DNA of 64,000 bases from Variovorax beijingensis (lineage in GTDB: Bacteria; Pseudomonadota; Gammaproteobacteria; Burkholderiales; Burkholderiaceae_C). Numbering within the stretch: position 1 is the stretch's first letter; the number at the start of each line of letters is the position of its first letter. Under the pieces are notes generated by a model that did no database searches, was not told the DNA's origin, and worked only from the letters and a program-made list of their open reading frames with translations. Shown here in pieces: positions 53,212 through 62,744 of the stretch. Made by a program: the position numbers and the translations under genes. The DNA is taken from NCBI RefSeq assembly GCF_007828835.1, contig NZ_VIVL01000001.1:1232001-1296000 (forward strand). The letters are read 5' to 3'.

Positions 53212-54492
53212 AGTCCTTGTGACCATCACCTGGTCGATGCGGTAGCTGTCGACGTCCATCACCTCGAAGGTGTAGCCGCCCCAGCTCACGCTGTCGGTAC
53301 GCTTGGGCACGCGCCGCAGCATCACCATCAGGAAGCCCGCCAGCGTTTCGTAGTCGTCCGGATGCGGCATCTCGTCGATGTGCAGCGCGCGCTGCACGTC
53401 CTGGATGGGAGTGACACCGTCGATCAGCCACGAGTTCTCGTCGCGCTTCACGATCTGCTCCTCGTCGGGCATGGACACGAGGTCGCCCATCACCGTGCTC
53501 ATCACGTCGTTGAGCGTGATCACGCCCACCACCAGGCTGTATTCGTTGACCACGATCGCGAAGTCTTCATGCGCCTGCTGGAACTGCTCGAGCACTTCGG
53601 TGAGCGTGAGCCGGTCAGGAATGACCAGCGCCTTGTGCAGCGTGAGGCCCTGGTCGAAGGCCAGCGGCTGGCCGCTGAGCACGCGCTGGAACATCTCCTT
53701 GGCGTCGACGTAGCCGAGCACATGGTCGATGTCGCCGTCGCACACCGGGTAGGCCGAAAAAGGCTCGGCCACGATGCGCGCCCGCAGCACCGACTCCGGG
53801 TCGTCGTGCAGGAACCAGGCGATGTTGTCGCGCACCGTCATCACGCTGCTGACCAGCCGGGTGTCGAGCTCGAACACGTTGGCGATCACCTGCTGCTCGC
53901 GCACCGCGAGCACGCCCGCGCGCGCGCCGGCCTCGGTCATGGCCAGGATGTCGGCCGAGGTGATCTTGTCGTCGCGCACCAGCGGCATGCCCAGCAGCTT
54001 GAAGAGCATGTCGGTGGAGCGCGTGAAGAACCACACCAGCGGCTTGAAGGCCGTGATCAGCACCATCATCGGGCCCACCATGCGAACCGCGATGCGCTCG
54101 GGGTCGCTCATGCCCAGGCGCTTGGGGAACAGGTCGGCAAACACCAGGAACACCGCGATGACGATCACGAACGAGCACAGGAAAGCCAGGTTCGCCGAGG
54201 CCTCCACGCTCATCCAGCCCTCGAGGAAGCGCGCGAAGTAGGGGCTCAGCGAGCCCTCGCCGACCACGCCGCCGAGGATCGCCACCGCGTTGAGGCCGAT
54301 CTGCACCACGGTGAAGTAGTGGCCCGGCTGCTCTTGCACGCGCAGCACGCGCTCGGCCCGCGCATCGCCCTCGTCGGCCATCTGGCGCAGGCGCAGGCGG
54401 CGCGAGGCGGCCAGCGTGATTTCGGCAAGGGAGAAGAACGCGCTCATCGCGATCAGCAGGACGATGATGAGCAGGCTTTGGGTGAGAGTCAT
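53209..54492 (-). CDS. CNNM/CorC-type transport or efflux protein with CBS domains
   Basis: A protein of 427 residues: DUF21/CNNM membrane domain with four helices (LIIVLLIAMSAFFSLAEITL first), two CBS domains (IPDRLTLTEVLEQFQQAHED, DFAIVVNEYSLVVGVIT) and a C-terminal CorC/HlyC domain (SWLIDGVTPIQDVQRAL). Family members take part in magnesium or cobalt transport. The ATG at 54492 is chosen for the match to the family N-terminus. Both ends of the gene are next to copies of the hairpin repeat. Confidence 0.88.
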   Translation of the reverse strand: MTLTQSLLIIVLLIAMSAFFSLAEITLAASRRLRLRQMADEGDARAERVLRVQEQPGHYFTVVQIGLNAVAILGGVVGEGSLSPYFARFLEGWMSVEASANLAFLCSFVIVIAVFLVFADLFPKRLGMSDPERIAVRMVGPMMVLITAFKPLVWFFTRSTDMLFKLLGMPLVRDDKITSADILAMTEAGARAGVLAVREQQVIANVFELDTRLVSSVMTVRDNIAWFLHDDPESVLRARIVAEPFSAYPVCDGDIDHVLGYVDAKEMFQRVLSGQPLAFDQGLTLHKALVIPDRLTLTEVLEQFQQAHEDFAIVVNEYSLVVGVITLNDVMSTVMGDLVSMPDEEQIVKRDENSWLIDGVTPIQDVQRALHIDEMPHPDDYETLAGFLMVMLRRVPKRTDSVSWGGYTFEVMDVDSYRIDQVMVTRT

Positions 54493-54544
54493 GGTGGCAC
54501 GGCGAAGTGCACCATGGTGCCATGACCCGGGGCACATTCCAGCG

Positions 54545-54640
54545 AACACCGCGGAACCGGCTTTGCCGGGCCGCCGGTGTTGCCCCCGGAAGGGGGAGGG
54601 AGAAGCGACACGAAGTGCGCGCAGCCTGGGGGAGAGCCTA
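54545..54640 (-). repeat. Hairpin repeat copy C at the 3' end of the cupin gene
   Basis: Outer arms AACACC (54545-54550) and GGTGTT (54576-54581), inner CCGGC/GCCGG with loop TTT, then CCCCC-GGAA-GGGGG and the core GCGACACGAAGTGC. It ends at 54640 with the complement of the cupin TAG stop. Compared with copy B, the T-A pair in the outer stem is replaced by C-G on both sides. Confidence 0.85.
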
Positions 54641-55138
54641 GATTCCGCCGTGCGGATGGGTCGGGTCGACCCACAGCACCGATTCTGGTTTTTCCACCGG
54701 TTCGATGTCGAGGTTCACGGCAACCGCCTCGCCGTCGCTGCGGCACAGCACGCATTCGAGCGTCTCGGTGGCGCTGGCGTTGATTTCCTGGTGCGGCACG
54801 TAGGGCGGCACGTAGATGAAGTCGCCCGGACCGGCTTCCGCCGTGAACTCGAGCTTCTCGCCCCAGCGCATGCGGGCCCGGCCGCGCACCACGTAGATCA
54901 CCGATTCGAGGTGCCCGTGGTGGTGGGCGCCGGTCTTGGCGTCGGCGTGGATGGTGACGGTGCCGGCCCAGAGCTTCTGCGCGCCGACGCGGGCGAAATT
55001 GATGGCCGCGGCGCGGTTCATGCCGGGCGTCTGGGCCGTGTTGGCGTCGAGCTGGTTGGCCGCGATCACGCGCACGCCGTCGTGCTTCCAGGCCGGCGCG
55101 GCCTTGCCCTCGTGGTCATGGCCGTGGTCGTGGCTCAT
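54638..55138 (-). CDS. Cupin-domain protein with His-rich N-terminus
   Basis: A single-cupin protein of 166 residues. Metal-site motif one is HHHGHLESVIYVVRGRARM and motif two is GDFIYVPPYVPHQEIN. The N-terminus HDHGHDHEGK may bind an additional metal. Substrate unknown. It follows grxD by 14 bases. Confidence 0.8.
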   Translation of the reverse strand: MSHDHGHDHEGKAAPAWKHDGVRVIAANQLDANTAQTPGMNRAAAINFARVGAQKLWAGTVTIHADAKTGAHHHGHLESVIYVVRGRARMRWGEKLEFTAEAGPGDFIYVPPYVPHQEINASATETLECVLCRSDGEAVAVNLDIEPVEKPESVLWVDPTHPHGGI

Positions 55139-55152
55139 GGCGGGCGCGGAAA

Positions 55153-55485
55153 TCAGGCCGCGTTGCTGCTGCCGCCCAGCACCTGCTGCAGCTCGCCCGA
55201 CTCGTACATCTCCATCATGATGTCCGAGCCGCCGACGAATTCGCCCTTCACGTAGAGCTGGGGAATCGTCGGCCAGTTGCTGTATTCCTTGATGCCCTGG
55301 CGGATGCCGTCGTCTTCGAGCACGTTGACGGTCTTGAGCGTCCTGGTGTCGACGCCGACCGCCTTGAGGATCTGGATCGCGCGGCCGGAGAAGCCGCACA
55401 TCGGAAAGCTGGCGTTGCCCTTCATGAAGAGCACGAGGTCGTTGGACTTGACGAGATCGTCGATGCGTTGCTGGGCGTCGGACAT
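55153..55485 (-). CDS. grxD: Monothiol glutaredoxin, Grx4 family
   Basis: 110 residues with the active site MCGFSGRA (Cys in CGFS) after [10 protein letters not shown], then [23 protein letters not shown] glutaredoxins carry [2Fe-2S] clusters with glutathione and BolA proteins. The hemA-prfA-prmC-grxD order is common in Burkholderiales. Confidence 0.97.
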   Translation of the reverse strand: MSDAQQRIDDLVKSNDLVLFMKGNASFPMCGFSGRAIQILKAVGVDTRTLKTVNVLEDDGIRQGIKEYSNWPTIPQLYVKGEFVGGSDIMMEMYESGELQQVLGGSSNAA

Positions 55486-55514
55486 GGGGACTCCTGAAAA
55501 ATGGGCTGGGGGGA

Positions 55515-56366
55515 TTATTTCACCGTGCGCCAGATCCCGCCGGAACAGCGCTGGATGCCGGCAAGGTCATCGCGGCTTTGCACCTCGGCAAAGCCGCGCG
55601 TCTGGAGCAGCTGGCGCACGGCCGCGGCCTGGTCGTGGCCGTGCTCGAGCAGCAGCCAGCCGCCGTCCGCAAGGTGCGCGGGGGCCTGCTGCACGATCTG
55701 CCGGATATCGGCCAGCCCGTCGGGCCCGGCCACCAGCGCCGCCAGCGGCTCGTGCTGCAGCGCCGCCAGGTGCGGGTCGCCGGCTGCGATGTAGGGAGGA
55801 TTGCTGGCAATGACCGCATAGCCGCCGGCCGCGCCGTCGAGCCAATGGGCCCGGCGAAAGCGCACCGGCAGGCCCAGGCGCTGCGCATTGGCCTCGGCGA
55901 CCGCCAGTGCATCGGCGCTGGCATCGACCGCATCGACCTCTGCATCGGGGCGCGCATGCTGCAGCGCCAGCGCGATCGCGCCACTGCCGGTGCCCAGGTC
56001 GAGCACGCGCGGGGCACTGCGTCCCTCGAGGCATTGCAGGGCCCAGTCGACCAGCGTTTCGGTGTCGGGGCGCGGCACCAGCACCCGCGCGTCCACCTGC
56101 AGGCCGAGGCCGTGGAATTCCTTTTCGCCGAGCAGGTAGGCCACCGGCTCGCCCGCCAGCCGGCGCGGCAGCTGCGCCGAAAGCGCCGACCAGGCCGCGT
56201 CGGAAACGGCGTCGGTGTCGTGCGCCAGCAGCCAGGCGCGGTCGTTCGGCGCGCGGCCGAGCGCATGCAGCAGCAGCAGTTGCGCGTCGAGCCGGTCGAT
56301 GCCCAGCGCCACGGCCGCGGCCAGCGCCTGCGCCACGGTGGATGGCGTGGTGGCCGTGGCCGTCAT
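55515..56366 (-). CDS. prmC: Release factor glutamine methyltransferase PrmC
   Basis: A 283-residue enzyme that methylates the GGQ glutamine of release factors. SAM motif [15 protein letters not shown] and catalytic NPPYI (in [11 protein letters not shown]) are visible. Its start overlaps the prfA stop by four bases, coupling the modifier to its substrate. Confidence 0.95.
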   Translation of the reverse strand: MTATATTPSTVAQALAAAVALGIDRLDAQLLLLHALGRAPNDRAWLLAHDTDAVSDAAWSALSAQLPRRLAGEPVAYLLGEKEFHGLGLQVDARVLVPRPDTETLVDWALQCLEGRSAPRVLDLGTGSGAIALALQHARPDAEVDAVDASADALAVAEANAQRLGLPVRFRRAHWLDGAAGGYAVIASNPPYIAAGDPHLAALQHEPLAALVAGPDGLADIRQIVQQAPAHLADGGWLLLEHGHDQAAAVRQLLQTRGFAEVQSRDDLAGIQRCSGGIWRTVK

Positions 56367-57451
56367 GCCGGCAGGCTCGATTCGAGCTCGGCCAGCTGCT
56401 CGGCCTCGCGCGCGGCGCGCAGCGCGTCCAGCACGTCGCCGAGGTCGCCCTCCATGATGGCCTGCAGCTTGTAGAGCGTGAGGTTGATGCGGTGGTCGGT
56501 GAGCCGGCCCTGCGGGAAGTTGTAGGTGCGGATGCGGTCGGAGCGGTCGCCGCTGCCGATCAGCCCCTTGCGCATGGCGGCGTCCTTGGCGGCGCGCTCG
56601 CTGCGGTCCTTTTCCTGGATGCGCGCGGACAGCACCTGCAGCGCCTTAGCCTTGTTGCGGTGCTGGCTGCGGTCGTCCTGGCACTCGGCCACGATGCCCG
56701 TCGGGATGTGCGTGATGCGCACGGCCGAGTCGGTCTTGTTGATGTGCTGGCCGCCGGCGCCGCTCGCGCGGTAGGTGTCGATGCGCAGGTCGGCCGGGTT
56801 GATCTGCACCGCCACGGTTTCGTCGGGCTCGGCCAGCACGGCGACGGTGCAGGCGCTGGTATGGATGCGGCCCTGGGTCTCGGTGGCCGGCACGCGCTGC
56901 ACGCGGTGGCCGCCCGATTCGAAGCGCAGGCGGCCAAAAACATCGTTGCCGGCGATGCGGATCACCACTTCCTTGTAGCCGCCGAGCTCGCTTTCGCTCT
57001 CGCTCACCACTTCGCAGCGCCAGCCGGCGCGCTCGCAGTAGCGCGTGTACATGCGCAGCAGGTCGCCCGCGAACAGCGCCGACTCGTCGCCGCCGGTGCC
57101 GGCGCGGATTTCGAGGAAGGCATTGCGTGCGTCGTCCGGGTCCTTGGGCAGCAGCAGGCGCTGCAGCTCTTCCTCGAGCTGCACGAGCTCGGCCTGCGCG
57201 CCCGCGATTTCTTCGCGCGCCATCTCGGCCATGTCGGGGTCTTCGAGCATTTCGGCCGCACCGGCGATGTCGGCTTCGCGCTGCTTGTAGCGCTCGTAGC
57301 GGCCGGCGATCTGGGTGATCTCGGCATGCTCGCGCGAGATGGTGCGGTACTGCGCCATGTCGCTCATGATGTCTTCGCGCGAAAGCAGGAAATCGAGTTC
57401 GCCGAGGCGGGCGGCGTAGCGTTCGAGTTGGTGGCGCAGAAAGGTCTTCAC
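56363..57451 (-). CDS. prfA: Peptide chain release factor 1
   Basis: 362 residues, normal RF1 length. The GGQ loop is [16 protein letters not shown] and the stop-codon-reading region follows [18 protein letters not shown] segments around the PAT-like motif ([12 protein letters not shown]). Translation starts at GTG (57451); an upstream ATG would add a non-conserved extension. It is 102 bases downstream of hemA. Confidence 0.96.
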   Translation of the reverse strand: MKTFLRHQLERYAARLGELDFLLSREDIMSDMAQYRTISREHAEITQIAGRYERYKQREADIAGAAEMLEDPDMAEMAREEIAGAQAELVQLEEELQRLLLPKDPDDARNAFLEIRAGTGGDESALFAGDLLRMYTRYCERAGWRCEVVSESESELGGYKEVVIRIAGNDVFGRLRFESGGHRVQRVPATETQGRIHTSACTVAVLAEPDETVAVQINPADLRIDTYRASGAGGQHINKTDSAVRITHIPTGIVAECQDDRSQHRNKAKALQVLSARIQEKDRSERAAKDAAMRKGLIGSGDRSDRIRTYNFPQGRLTDHRINLTLYKLQAIMEGDLGDVLDALRAAREAEQLAELESSLPA

Positions 57452-57553
57452 GGCGGAAAGGAGCTCGAAAAAATGGGGGGAAGGGCGCCGCGGTGCCGCG
57501 GCAGGGCGCATGTGGGACCGCGGCCGGCGAGGCCGGGCCGCTGGCGAGCGTCG

Positions 57554-58825
57554 CTAACGCTCTTTGCGCAGGAACAGGCGCGAGATGGTCTGCGCGGTGT
57601 GCTCGCGCGATGCCGCATCGCCCGCGTGCAGTTCGGCCATGGCGCCGTGCAGCAGCTTCTGCGTGAGCCCGCGCGACAGGGCCTCGAGCACCGCATCGAC
57701 CGGCTCGCCCCGGGCCAGCAGCTTGCGCGCGCGGGCCATTTCGGCGGCGCGCCATTCGTCGGCCTGGGCATTGAGCTGCTGGATCAGCGGCACGGTGCCG
57801 CGCTGGCCCAGCCAGTGCATGAAGCTCTGCACGCCGGCGTCGATGATGACCTCGGCCTGCGCCACGGCGGCCTGGCGGTTGGCCTGGCCCTGCTGCACCA
57901 CCTGGGCGAGGTCGTCGACCGTATAGAGATAGATATCCTCGAGCGCCTTCACCTCGGGCTCGATGTCGCGCGGCACGGCCAGGTCGACCATGAACATCGG
58001 GCGGTGCTTGCGGGCCTTGAGCGCGCGTTCGACGGCGCCCAGGCCGATGATCGGCAGCGTGCTGGCGGTGCAGCTCACCACGATGTCGAACTCGGCCAGC
58101 CGGTTCGGCAGGTCGGCCAGCCGCATCGCCTCGCCGCCGAAGCGCGAAGCCAGCTTTTCGCCGCGCTCGAGCGTGCGGTTGGCAATGGCGATGGCCTTCG
58201 GGTCCTTGGCCGCGAAATGCGTGGCGGCCAGGTCGATCATTTCGCCCGCGCCGACGAACAGCACGCGCGTCTGGTGCAGGTCTTCGAACAGCTGGCCGGC
58301 CAGCCGGACGGCCGCCGCGGCCATGCTGATGGAATGCGCGCCGATCTCGGTGGCGGTGCGCACCTCTTTCGCGACCGCGAAGGAACGCTGGAACAGCTGG
58401 TTGAGCGTGCTGCCGAGTGCGCCGGCGGTTTCGGCCGCGCGCACGGCGTCCTTCATCTGGCCGAGGATCTGGGCCTCGCCGAGCACCATGGAATCGAGCC
58501 CGCTGGCTACCCGGAAGACGTGGCGCGCGGCCTCGTCGTCGTGCAGCGTATAGGCATGCGAGCGCAGCAGCGCGGGCGCGACGCCGCCGCTTTCGGCCAG
58601 CCAGCCGACCGTGTGGTCGAGCGCGGCATGCTCGGCGGCGCAGTAGATCTCGGTGCGGTTGCAGGTGGAGATGATCGCGGCCTCGACCTGCGGATGGCGG
58701 CCGCTGGCGAAGGAGCTGCGCAGGCTCTGCAGCGTGGGTGCCAGCTGATCGAGCGCGAACGCGAAACGACCGCGCAGATCGAGCGGCGCGGTCGTGTGGT
58801 TCAACCCGAGGGTCCAGACTGACAT
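57554..58825 (-). CDS. hemA: Glutamyl-tRNA reductase HemA
   Basis: 423 residues; first committed enzyme of C5-pathway haem synthesis. It shows the catalytic Cys in [31 protein letters not shown], and NADPH-binding [14 protein letters not shown]. Start at ATG 58825. A hairpin in the 132-base gap before it may form part of its leader. Confidence 0.96.
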   Translation of the reverse strand: MSVWTLGLNHTTAPLDLRGRFAFALDQLAPTLQSLRSSFASGRHPQVEAAIISTCNRTEIYCAAEHAALDHTVGWLAESGGVAPALLRSHAYTLHDDEAARHVFRVASGLDSMVLGEAQILGQMKDAVRAAETAGALGSTLNQLFQRSFAVAKEVRTATEIGAHSISMAAAAVRLAGQLFEDLHQTRVLFVGAGEMIDLAATHFAAKDPKAIAIANRTLERGEKLASRFGGEAMRLADLPNRLAEFDIVVSCTASTLPIIGLGAVERALKARKHRPMFMVDLAVPRDIEPEVKALEDIYLYTVDDLAQVVQQGQANRQAAVAQAEVIIDAGVQSFMHWLGQRGTVPLIQQLNAQADEWRAAEMARARKLLARGEPVDAVLEALSRGLTQKLLHGAMAELHAGDAASREHTAQTISRLFLRKER

Positions 58826-58898
58826 ATCCACTGATTATAAAATCAGCAGCAGCCGTGCGGCCGCGGAGGGGCTTGGCCGCATGCAACTCCACATAAAA

Positions 58899-58921
58899 CA
58901 AGGGCGCCGCGAGCGCCCTTG
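58899..58921 (-). terminator. Hairpin upstream of hemA, terminator-like on the minus strand
   Basis: CAAGGGCGC (58899-58907) and GCGCCCTTG (58913-58921) form a perfect nine-base stem. Read on the minus strand it is followed by TTTTATG, like an intrinsic terminator. No minus-strand gene ends here, so it may attenuate transcription of hemA or end unseen transcripts. Confidence 0.5.
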
Positions 58922-58957
58922 GCTTTATCCGGCGGCCCTCGATACCCATTCCTACCC

Positions 58958-59233
58958 ATGTCCCTGCTGGATCTCCTCAATCACCTGCTGAACTTCGTGG
59001 CGCCCGCGCTGACCGTCGGCTTCCTGTGCGCGCTCATGGGCCGGGCCTTCCGGCGCAAGGCGGGCGGCCGGGCATGGTGGGCCCAGGGCGCGATCAATTC
59101 AGGCGTGGGAGCGCTGGTGTTGCTGGTCGGGGTGGTCCTTTCGGGCCGCGACGGCGCGATGGCGACCTACGCGGCACTCGTTGTCGCCTGCGGTACAAGC
59201 CAATGGCTGGTTTCGGACGGCTGGCGCAAGTAG
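58958..59233 (+). CDS. Small three-helix membrane protein
   Basis: A 91-residue membrane protein with three hydrophobic helices (LLNFVAPALTVGFLCALMG, INSGVGALVLLVGVVLSG, AMATYAALVVACGTSQWLV) and a basic loop. No family recognised. It is divergent from hemA and followed by the Crp/Fnr gene on the same strand. Confidence 0.65.
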   Translation: MSLLDLLNHLLNFVAPALTVGFLCALMGRAFRRKAGGRAWWAQGAINSGVGALVLLVGVVLSGRDGAMATYAALVVACGTSQWLVSDGWRK

Positions 59234-59282
59234 TTTTCGTCAAGTCATGCGATGATGTCGCGTGTCCAGATGTTACTGACTG

Positions 59283-59310
59283 TTAGCATATGAATCTCAT
59301 CTGGTAAATA
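59283..59310 (+). promoter_or_regulatory. Possible promoter of the Crp/Fnr gene
   Basis: The AT-rich gap (59234-59360) contains TTAGCA and, 16 bases later, TAAATA, a weak fit to sigma-70 -35/-10 elements (four and three matches). It is the only AT-rich stretch between the genes. Confidence 0.3.
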
Positions 59311-59360
59311 TTCACATTTTGAAGAGCGGGAAGAGTTGCAGGCAGCCGCTTTGAGCCAAT

Positions 59361-60158
59361 ATGCGGCAAGGCAGCCCATGGACGGTACAGATGTATTTGC
59401 ATCCTCTTATTGCCAGCGTTCCCCCGGATGAGCGCACAGCCTTTGTCCAGCGCATCGAACTTCGGTCCTACCGGCGCAACGAAGTCGTGCTGGCGGCGGA
59501 CGAATGGTCCGACCGCATCTACTGCGTGGCCACGGGCCTGCTGCGGGTGGTCGTGCAGGGGAGCGAAGACAGCGGCGACGTCACGACCGACTTCATCCGC
59601 CAGGACGACTTCTTCCTGAACTCGGCCCTGATCGAGGAGCGCTACCAGGCCGGCGCGACACTGGTGGCGGCATTGCCCACCTCGCTGTACCTGGTGCCCA
59701 CGCTGGAATTCAAGGCGCTATGCGACCGCCATCCGGCCGTGACGATGGGCCTGCTCGATGTGGTGATGAAGCGCACCACGGTGCTGCGCAGGCAGATCCG
59801 GCAGATTTCATCGGCTTCGTCGGAGCGGCTCATCAGCCGCATCCTGCACGAACTCACCGTCCTGGCCCCGGGCACCGACGGCGGCTACGACAAGCGCATC
59901 ACCCAGTCGGTCATCGCCTCCTATTCGGGGCTTTCCAGGATGCAGGTCAACAAGACCATGCGGGACCTGGAACGCCGCGGCCTGGTCAGGAGGGACGAGC
60001 ACGGGGTCTATGTGCCGCCGCATTTCGCGTCGTCGGATTTCCAGGAGCTGCCGTCCGCCGAGCCGAGCCGCGCTGCCAAGGACTCGGGTGAGGTGAATCC
60101 GTCGTTCTTCTCGGAGCTGTTCGAGGCGCCGCCCAAGTCGGGCAAGTCCCGCAAGTAG
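59361..60158 (+). CDS. Crp/Fnr-family transcriptional regulator
   Basis: A 265-residue regulator. It has an N-terminal cyclic-nucleotide-binding-type barrel (residues about 15-135, YCVATGLLRVVVQG, FIRQDDFFLNSALI) without the cysteine cluster of FNR, a long dimer helix, and a C-terminal helix-turn-helix (TQSVIASYSGLSRMQVNKTM). A proline/serine-rich tail of about 30 residues is unusual. Start is uncertain between 59361 and 59391; the latter has GGACGG upstream. It ends nine bases before convergent flgN, beside the flagellar genes it might control. Confidence 0.85.
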   Translation: MRQGSPWTVQMYLHPLIASVPPDERTAFVQRIELRSYRRNEVVLAADEWSDRIYCVATGLLRVVVQGSEDSGDVTTDFIRQDDFFLNSALIEERYQAGATLVAALPTSLYLVPTLEFKALCDRHPAVTMGLLDVVMKRTTVLRRQIRQISSASSERLISRILHELTVLAPGTDGGYDKRITQSVIASYSGLSRMQVNKTMRDLERRGLVRRDEHGVYVPPHFASSDFQELPSAEPSRAAKDSGEVNPSFFSELFEAPPKSGKSRK

Positions 60159-60167
60159 GTTTGCGGC

Positions 60168-60614
60168 TCAGCCCACCGCCAGCCGCGTTCCCGCGGCGCT
60201 GGCGGGCTTGCGGATGCCGTCCGGCCCGTAGAAGGGCTGCGCGCCGGCCTGCAGGTAGTGCAGCGCGTTGTGCGTGAAGTCGAGCTGGCTGTACACCATG
60301 GCGCCGTTGCGGCGGTTGCTGGCCTTGGCCTGCTGCGCCAGTTCGACCAGCGCCGTCCAGGCGGCGAGCGAGGCCTCGCCGTCTGCCGCGGCGGCGGCAT
60401 CGGCACCCGCGCGCCCGGGCTCGAAACCCCGCGCCACCTGGGCCGATTCGCGCGCCTGGTCGAGTGCCGCCATGCGGTCGAGCAGGCCGGCCTTGCGCCC
60501 GATAAGCACGGGCAGCTCGGCAAAGAGGCCGTTCTTCATGGCCTGCGCCTCCTGCTCCAGCACCGACAGGAATTCCTCGACACAGGCTTTTTCGGCCAAC
60601 AGGTGAACCAGCAT
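60168..60614 (-). CDS. flgN: Flagellar export chaperone FlgN
   Basis: A 148-residue helical chaperone for hook-associated proteins. It has LLAEKACVEEFLSVLEQEAQAM and ends with the typical basic/aromatic region. It follows flgM by five bases. The sequence is poorly conserved, but position and length support the call. Confidence 0.87.
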   Translation of the reverse strand: MLVHLLAEKACVEEFLSVLEQEAQAMKNGLFAELPVLIGRKAGLLDRMAALDQARESAQVARGFEPGRAGADAAAAADGEASLAAWTALVELAQQAKASNRRNGAMVYSQLDFTHNALHYLQAGAQPFYGPDGIRKPASAAGTRLAVG

Positions 60615-60619
60615 GGCGT

Positions 60620-60916
60620 TCAGAGCTTTCCGTTTTCGTGGAGCAGGTCGCGCACGCTGGCGAGCAAGCCGCGCGCGATGCGGTCGGGGTGGATTTCGTA
60701 GCGCCCGGCCCGGATGTCCTCGCGGATCGAGGCAACGCGCGCCGCGTCGAAGTCGGAATTGGGCGCCTCGGGCATCGAATGCACCTGGGCCGACGAGAGC
60801 TTCACCGCGTTCCTGCCGCCCTGGACGGCATCGGTGCCGCTGGCGGGCGAGGACGCTGCGCCCTTGTTCGTTCGGGGGAGCGGTGTGGCCGAAGGGGCGA
60901 ATGGATCGATTTTCAA
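60620..60916 (-). CDS. flgM: Anti-sigma-28 factor FlgM
   Basis: A 98-residue inhibitor of the flagellar sigma factor FliA. The C-terminal binding helix is RVASIREDIRAGRYEIHPDRIA. Its export through the finished hook releases FliA. It is in one operon with flgN. Confidence 0.93.
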   Translation of the reverse strand: MKIDPFAPSATPLPRTNKGAASSPASGTDAVQGGRNAVKLSSAQVHSMPEAPNSDFDAARVASIREDIRAGRYEIHPDRIARGLLASVRDLLHENGKL

Positions 60917-60998
60917 GATGGTTCCTCAAAGGGCTGCCTGATGTATCGGCAGTTCGGGCCAGAACTTTAGGGCAGTGCGCATCGCGGCATGAATGCGG

Positions 60999-61712
60999 CT
61001 ACTGCGGCAGGCGGATCTGGCCTTCCCCGTCGGCCACGCCGCTGACCATGCGGCCGTCCACGGTCCTGGCCCGCACGGCCGCGCCCGCGCTGGCGCTGGT
61101 CATCGCCCGCGCTTCGGTGCTGACGACGTAGCCCGGGCCTTCGGCAACGACCTTGATGGTCTGGCCCTGCTGGATCACGGCCACGCCGCGCATCAGTTCG
61201 CGCCTGAGCGGCGCGCCGGCCGCGATGCGGTTGGTGGCCACCACGCCCTGCAGTTCGGCGGCGTCGGTCACGACCGAGCGCGGCAGCGCGCTGAGATCGC
61301 CGTCGCGGATGGTGAAGTCGCCCGCAGACAGGGCCTGGCCGGTATCGATGTTGCGCGCGGCCACCAGGTAGCGCCCCTCGACCGCGACATGGGCCAGCAC
61401 ATAGCGCGTCCAGGGCTTCAGCTCCGAATGGCAGCGCAGGCCCACCGACACCCGGCCCCACGCCGCGGCACCGCGCGGCAGGAAGGCCTCGAGCGCATCG
61501 CAGGCCGGCAGCGGATCCGATGCCGGCGCCTCGACGCGGATGGCGACCTTGCCCGGCAGTCCGGCGGCCTGGGCCTGCAGCAGCCGGTCGACGGCGGCGC
61601 GCGCATCGCCCGCGAGCGGCGCCGCAGCCACGCACATCGCCGCGCTCAACCCCGCCGCCAGGGCTGGCAGCACGAGCTTCAGGCGGTGCGGGCGACAGGA
61701 GATTTTTTCCAT
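60999..61712 (-). CDS. flgA: Flagellar basal body P-ring formation protein FlgA
   Basis: A 237-residue periplasmic chaperone. Signal peptide (VLPALAAGLSAAMCVAAAP), then SAF-type domain with YLVAARNIDTGQALSAGDFT and the C-terminal VIQQGQTIKVVAEGPGYVVS. It helps FlgI assemble into the P ring. Divergent from flgB. Confidence 0.93.
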   Translation of the reverse strand: MEKISCRPHRLKLVLPALAAGLSAAMCVAAAPLAGDARAAVDRLLQAQAAGLPGKVAIRVEAPASDPLPACDALEAFLPRGAAAWGRVSVGLRCHSELKPWTRYVLAHVAVEGRYLVAARNIDTGQALSAGDFTIRDGDLSALPRSVVTDAAELQGVVATNRIAAGAPLRRELMRGVAVIQQGQTIKVVAEGPGYVVSTEARAMTSASAGAAVRARTVDGRMVSGVADGEGQIRLPQ

Positions 61713-61878
61713 GATGGGTGCCCGGCAATTCTAGGAAGGCGCACCCGATCCGAAGATTCGAAGTGCACGCCAAATGCCCCTTTGTTCGGGCCATTGCGAA
61801 CGCAGTGCATGCATAGACTCGCTTTCCATCTGTCGCCATGCCCCGCCAGGGACGCGACGCCTCGAAAGATGGAAACAC

Positions 61879-62289
61879 ATGATCGACAAGCTGGATGCGG
61901 CGCTTCGCTTCAACCGCGAAGCGCTGAACCTTCGGACGCAGCGCCAGGAAGTGCTGGCTGCCAACATCGCCCACGCCGACACGCCCAACTACAAGGCGCG
62001 TGACTTCGATTTCGCGAGCCGCCTGACGCAGGCGGTCGAGCACGGCCGCGCAGCGCAGCAGCCGGTGCAGATGGCCGCCACGTCGGCGCGCCACATCCAG
62101 GCCGATGCGCTGCCCTCGATGCCCGAGCGCGACCTGCTGTACCGCGTGCCGAGCCAGGCCAGCATCGACGGCAACACGGTCGAGATGGATGCCGAGCGCA
62201 TCAACTTCGCCGACAACGCGCTGCGCTATGAAGCCAATCTCACGGTGGTCGGCGCCAAGATCAAGTCGCTGCTCTCCGCCGCGCAATAA
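61879..62289 (+). CDS. flgB: Flagellar proximal rod protein FlgB
   Basis: 136 residues; rod hallmark QRQEVLAANIAHADTPNYKARDFDF. First gene of the flgBCDE operon; the 166-base gap to divergent flgA holds the promoters. I could not place a specific sigma factor site. Confidence 0.95.
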   Translation: MIDKLDAALRFNREALNLRTQRQEVLAANIAHADTPNYKARDFDFASRLTQAVEHGRAAQQPVQMAATSARHIQADALPSMPERDLLYRVPSQASIDGNTVEMDAERINFADNALRYEANLTVVGAKIKSLLSAAQ

Positions 62290-62304
62290 GAAGAGGAGCC
62301 GCAC

Positions 62305-62721
62305 ATGCCCCATCCCGGCGCATCCATGAACATCTTCAGCGTGGCGGGCTCCGCCATGGCCGCGCAGTCGCAGCGCATGAACGTGACGGCCAGCAACCTC
62401 GCCAACGCCGAGAGCGTGGCCGGCCCCGACGGCAAGCCCTACCGCGCCAAGCAGGTGGTCTTCGAAGTGGCCGCCTCGGGCCAGCAGGACATCGGCGGCG
62501 TGAAGGTGGCCGGCGTCATCGAGGACCCCTCACCGCTGAAGATGGTCTTCGACCCGAAGAACCCGCATGCCGATGCCAAGGGCTACGTGGCCATGCCCAA
62601 CGTCAACGTGGTCGAGGAGATGACCAACATGATCTCCGCCTCGCGCAGCTACCAGGCCAACGTCGAGGTGCTCAACACCGCCAAGACGCTGATGGTCAAG
62701 ACGCTGAGCATCGGCCAGTAA
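62305..62721 (+). CDS. flgC: Flagellar proximal rod protein FlgC
   Basis: 138 residues: [20 protein letters not shown] and the C-terminal [20 protein letters not shown] are typical. The ATG at 62305 has GAGGAG upstream; an internal ATG at 62326 matches the usual family start. Confidence 0.95.
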   Translation: MPHPGASMNIFSVAGSAMAAQSQRMNVTASNLANAESVAGPDGKPYRAKQVVFEVAASGQQDIGGVKVAGVIEDPSPLKMVFDPKNPHADAKGYVAMPNVNVVEEMTNMISASRSYQANVEVLNTAKTLMVKTLSIGQ

Positions 62722-62744
62722 ACCCCCACATCCCAACAAGAACC

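Noticed and set aside
61713..61878. Sigma-28 or FlhDC site between flgA and flgB
   Set aside because: No sequence close enough to a consensus could be identified by eye.
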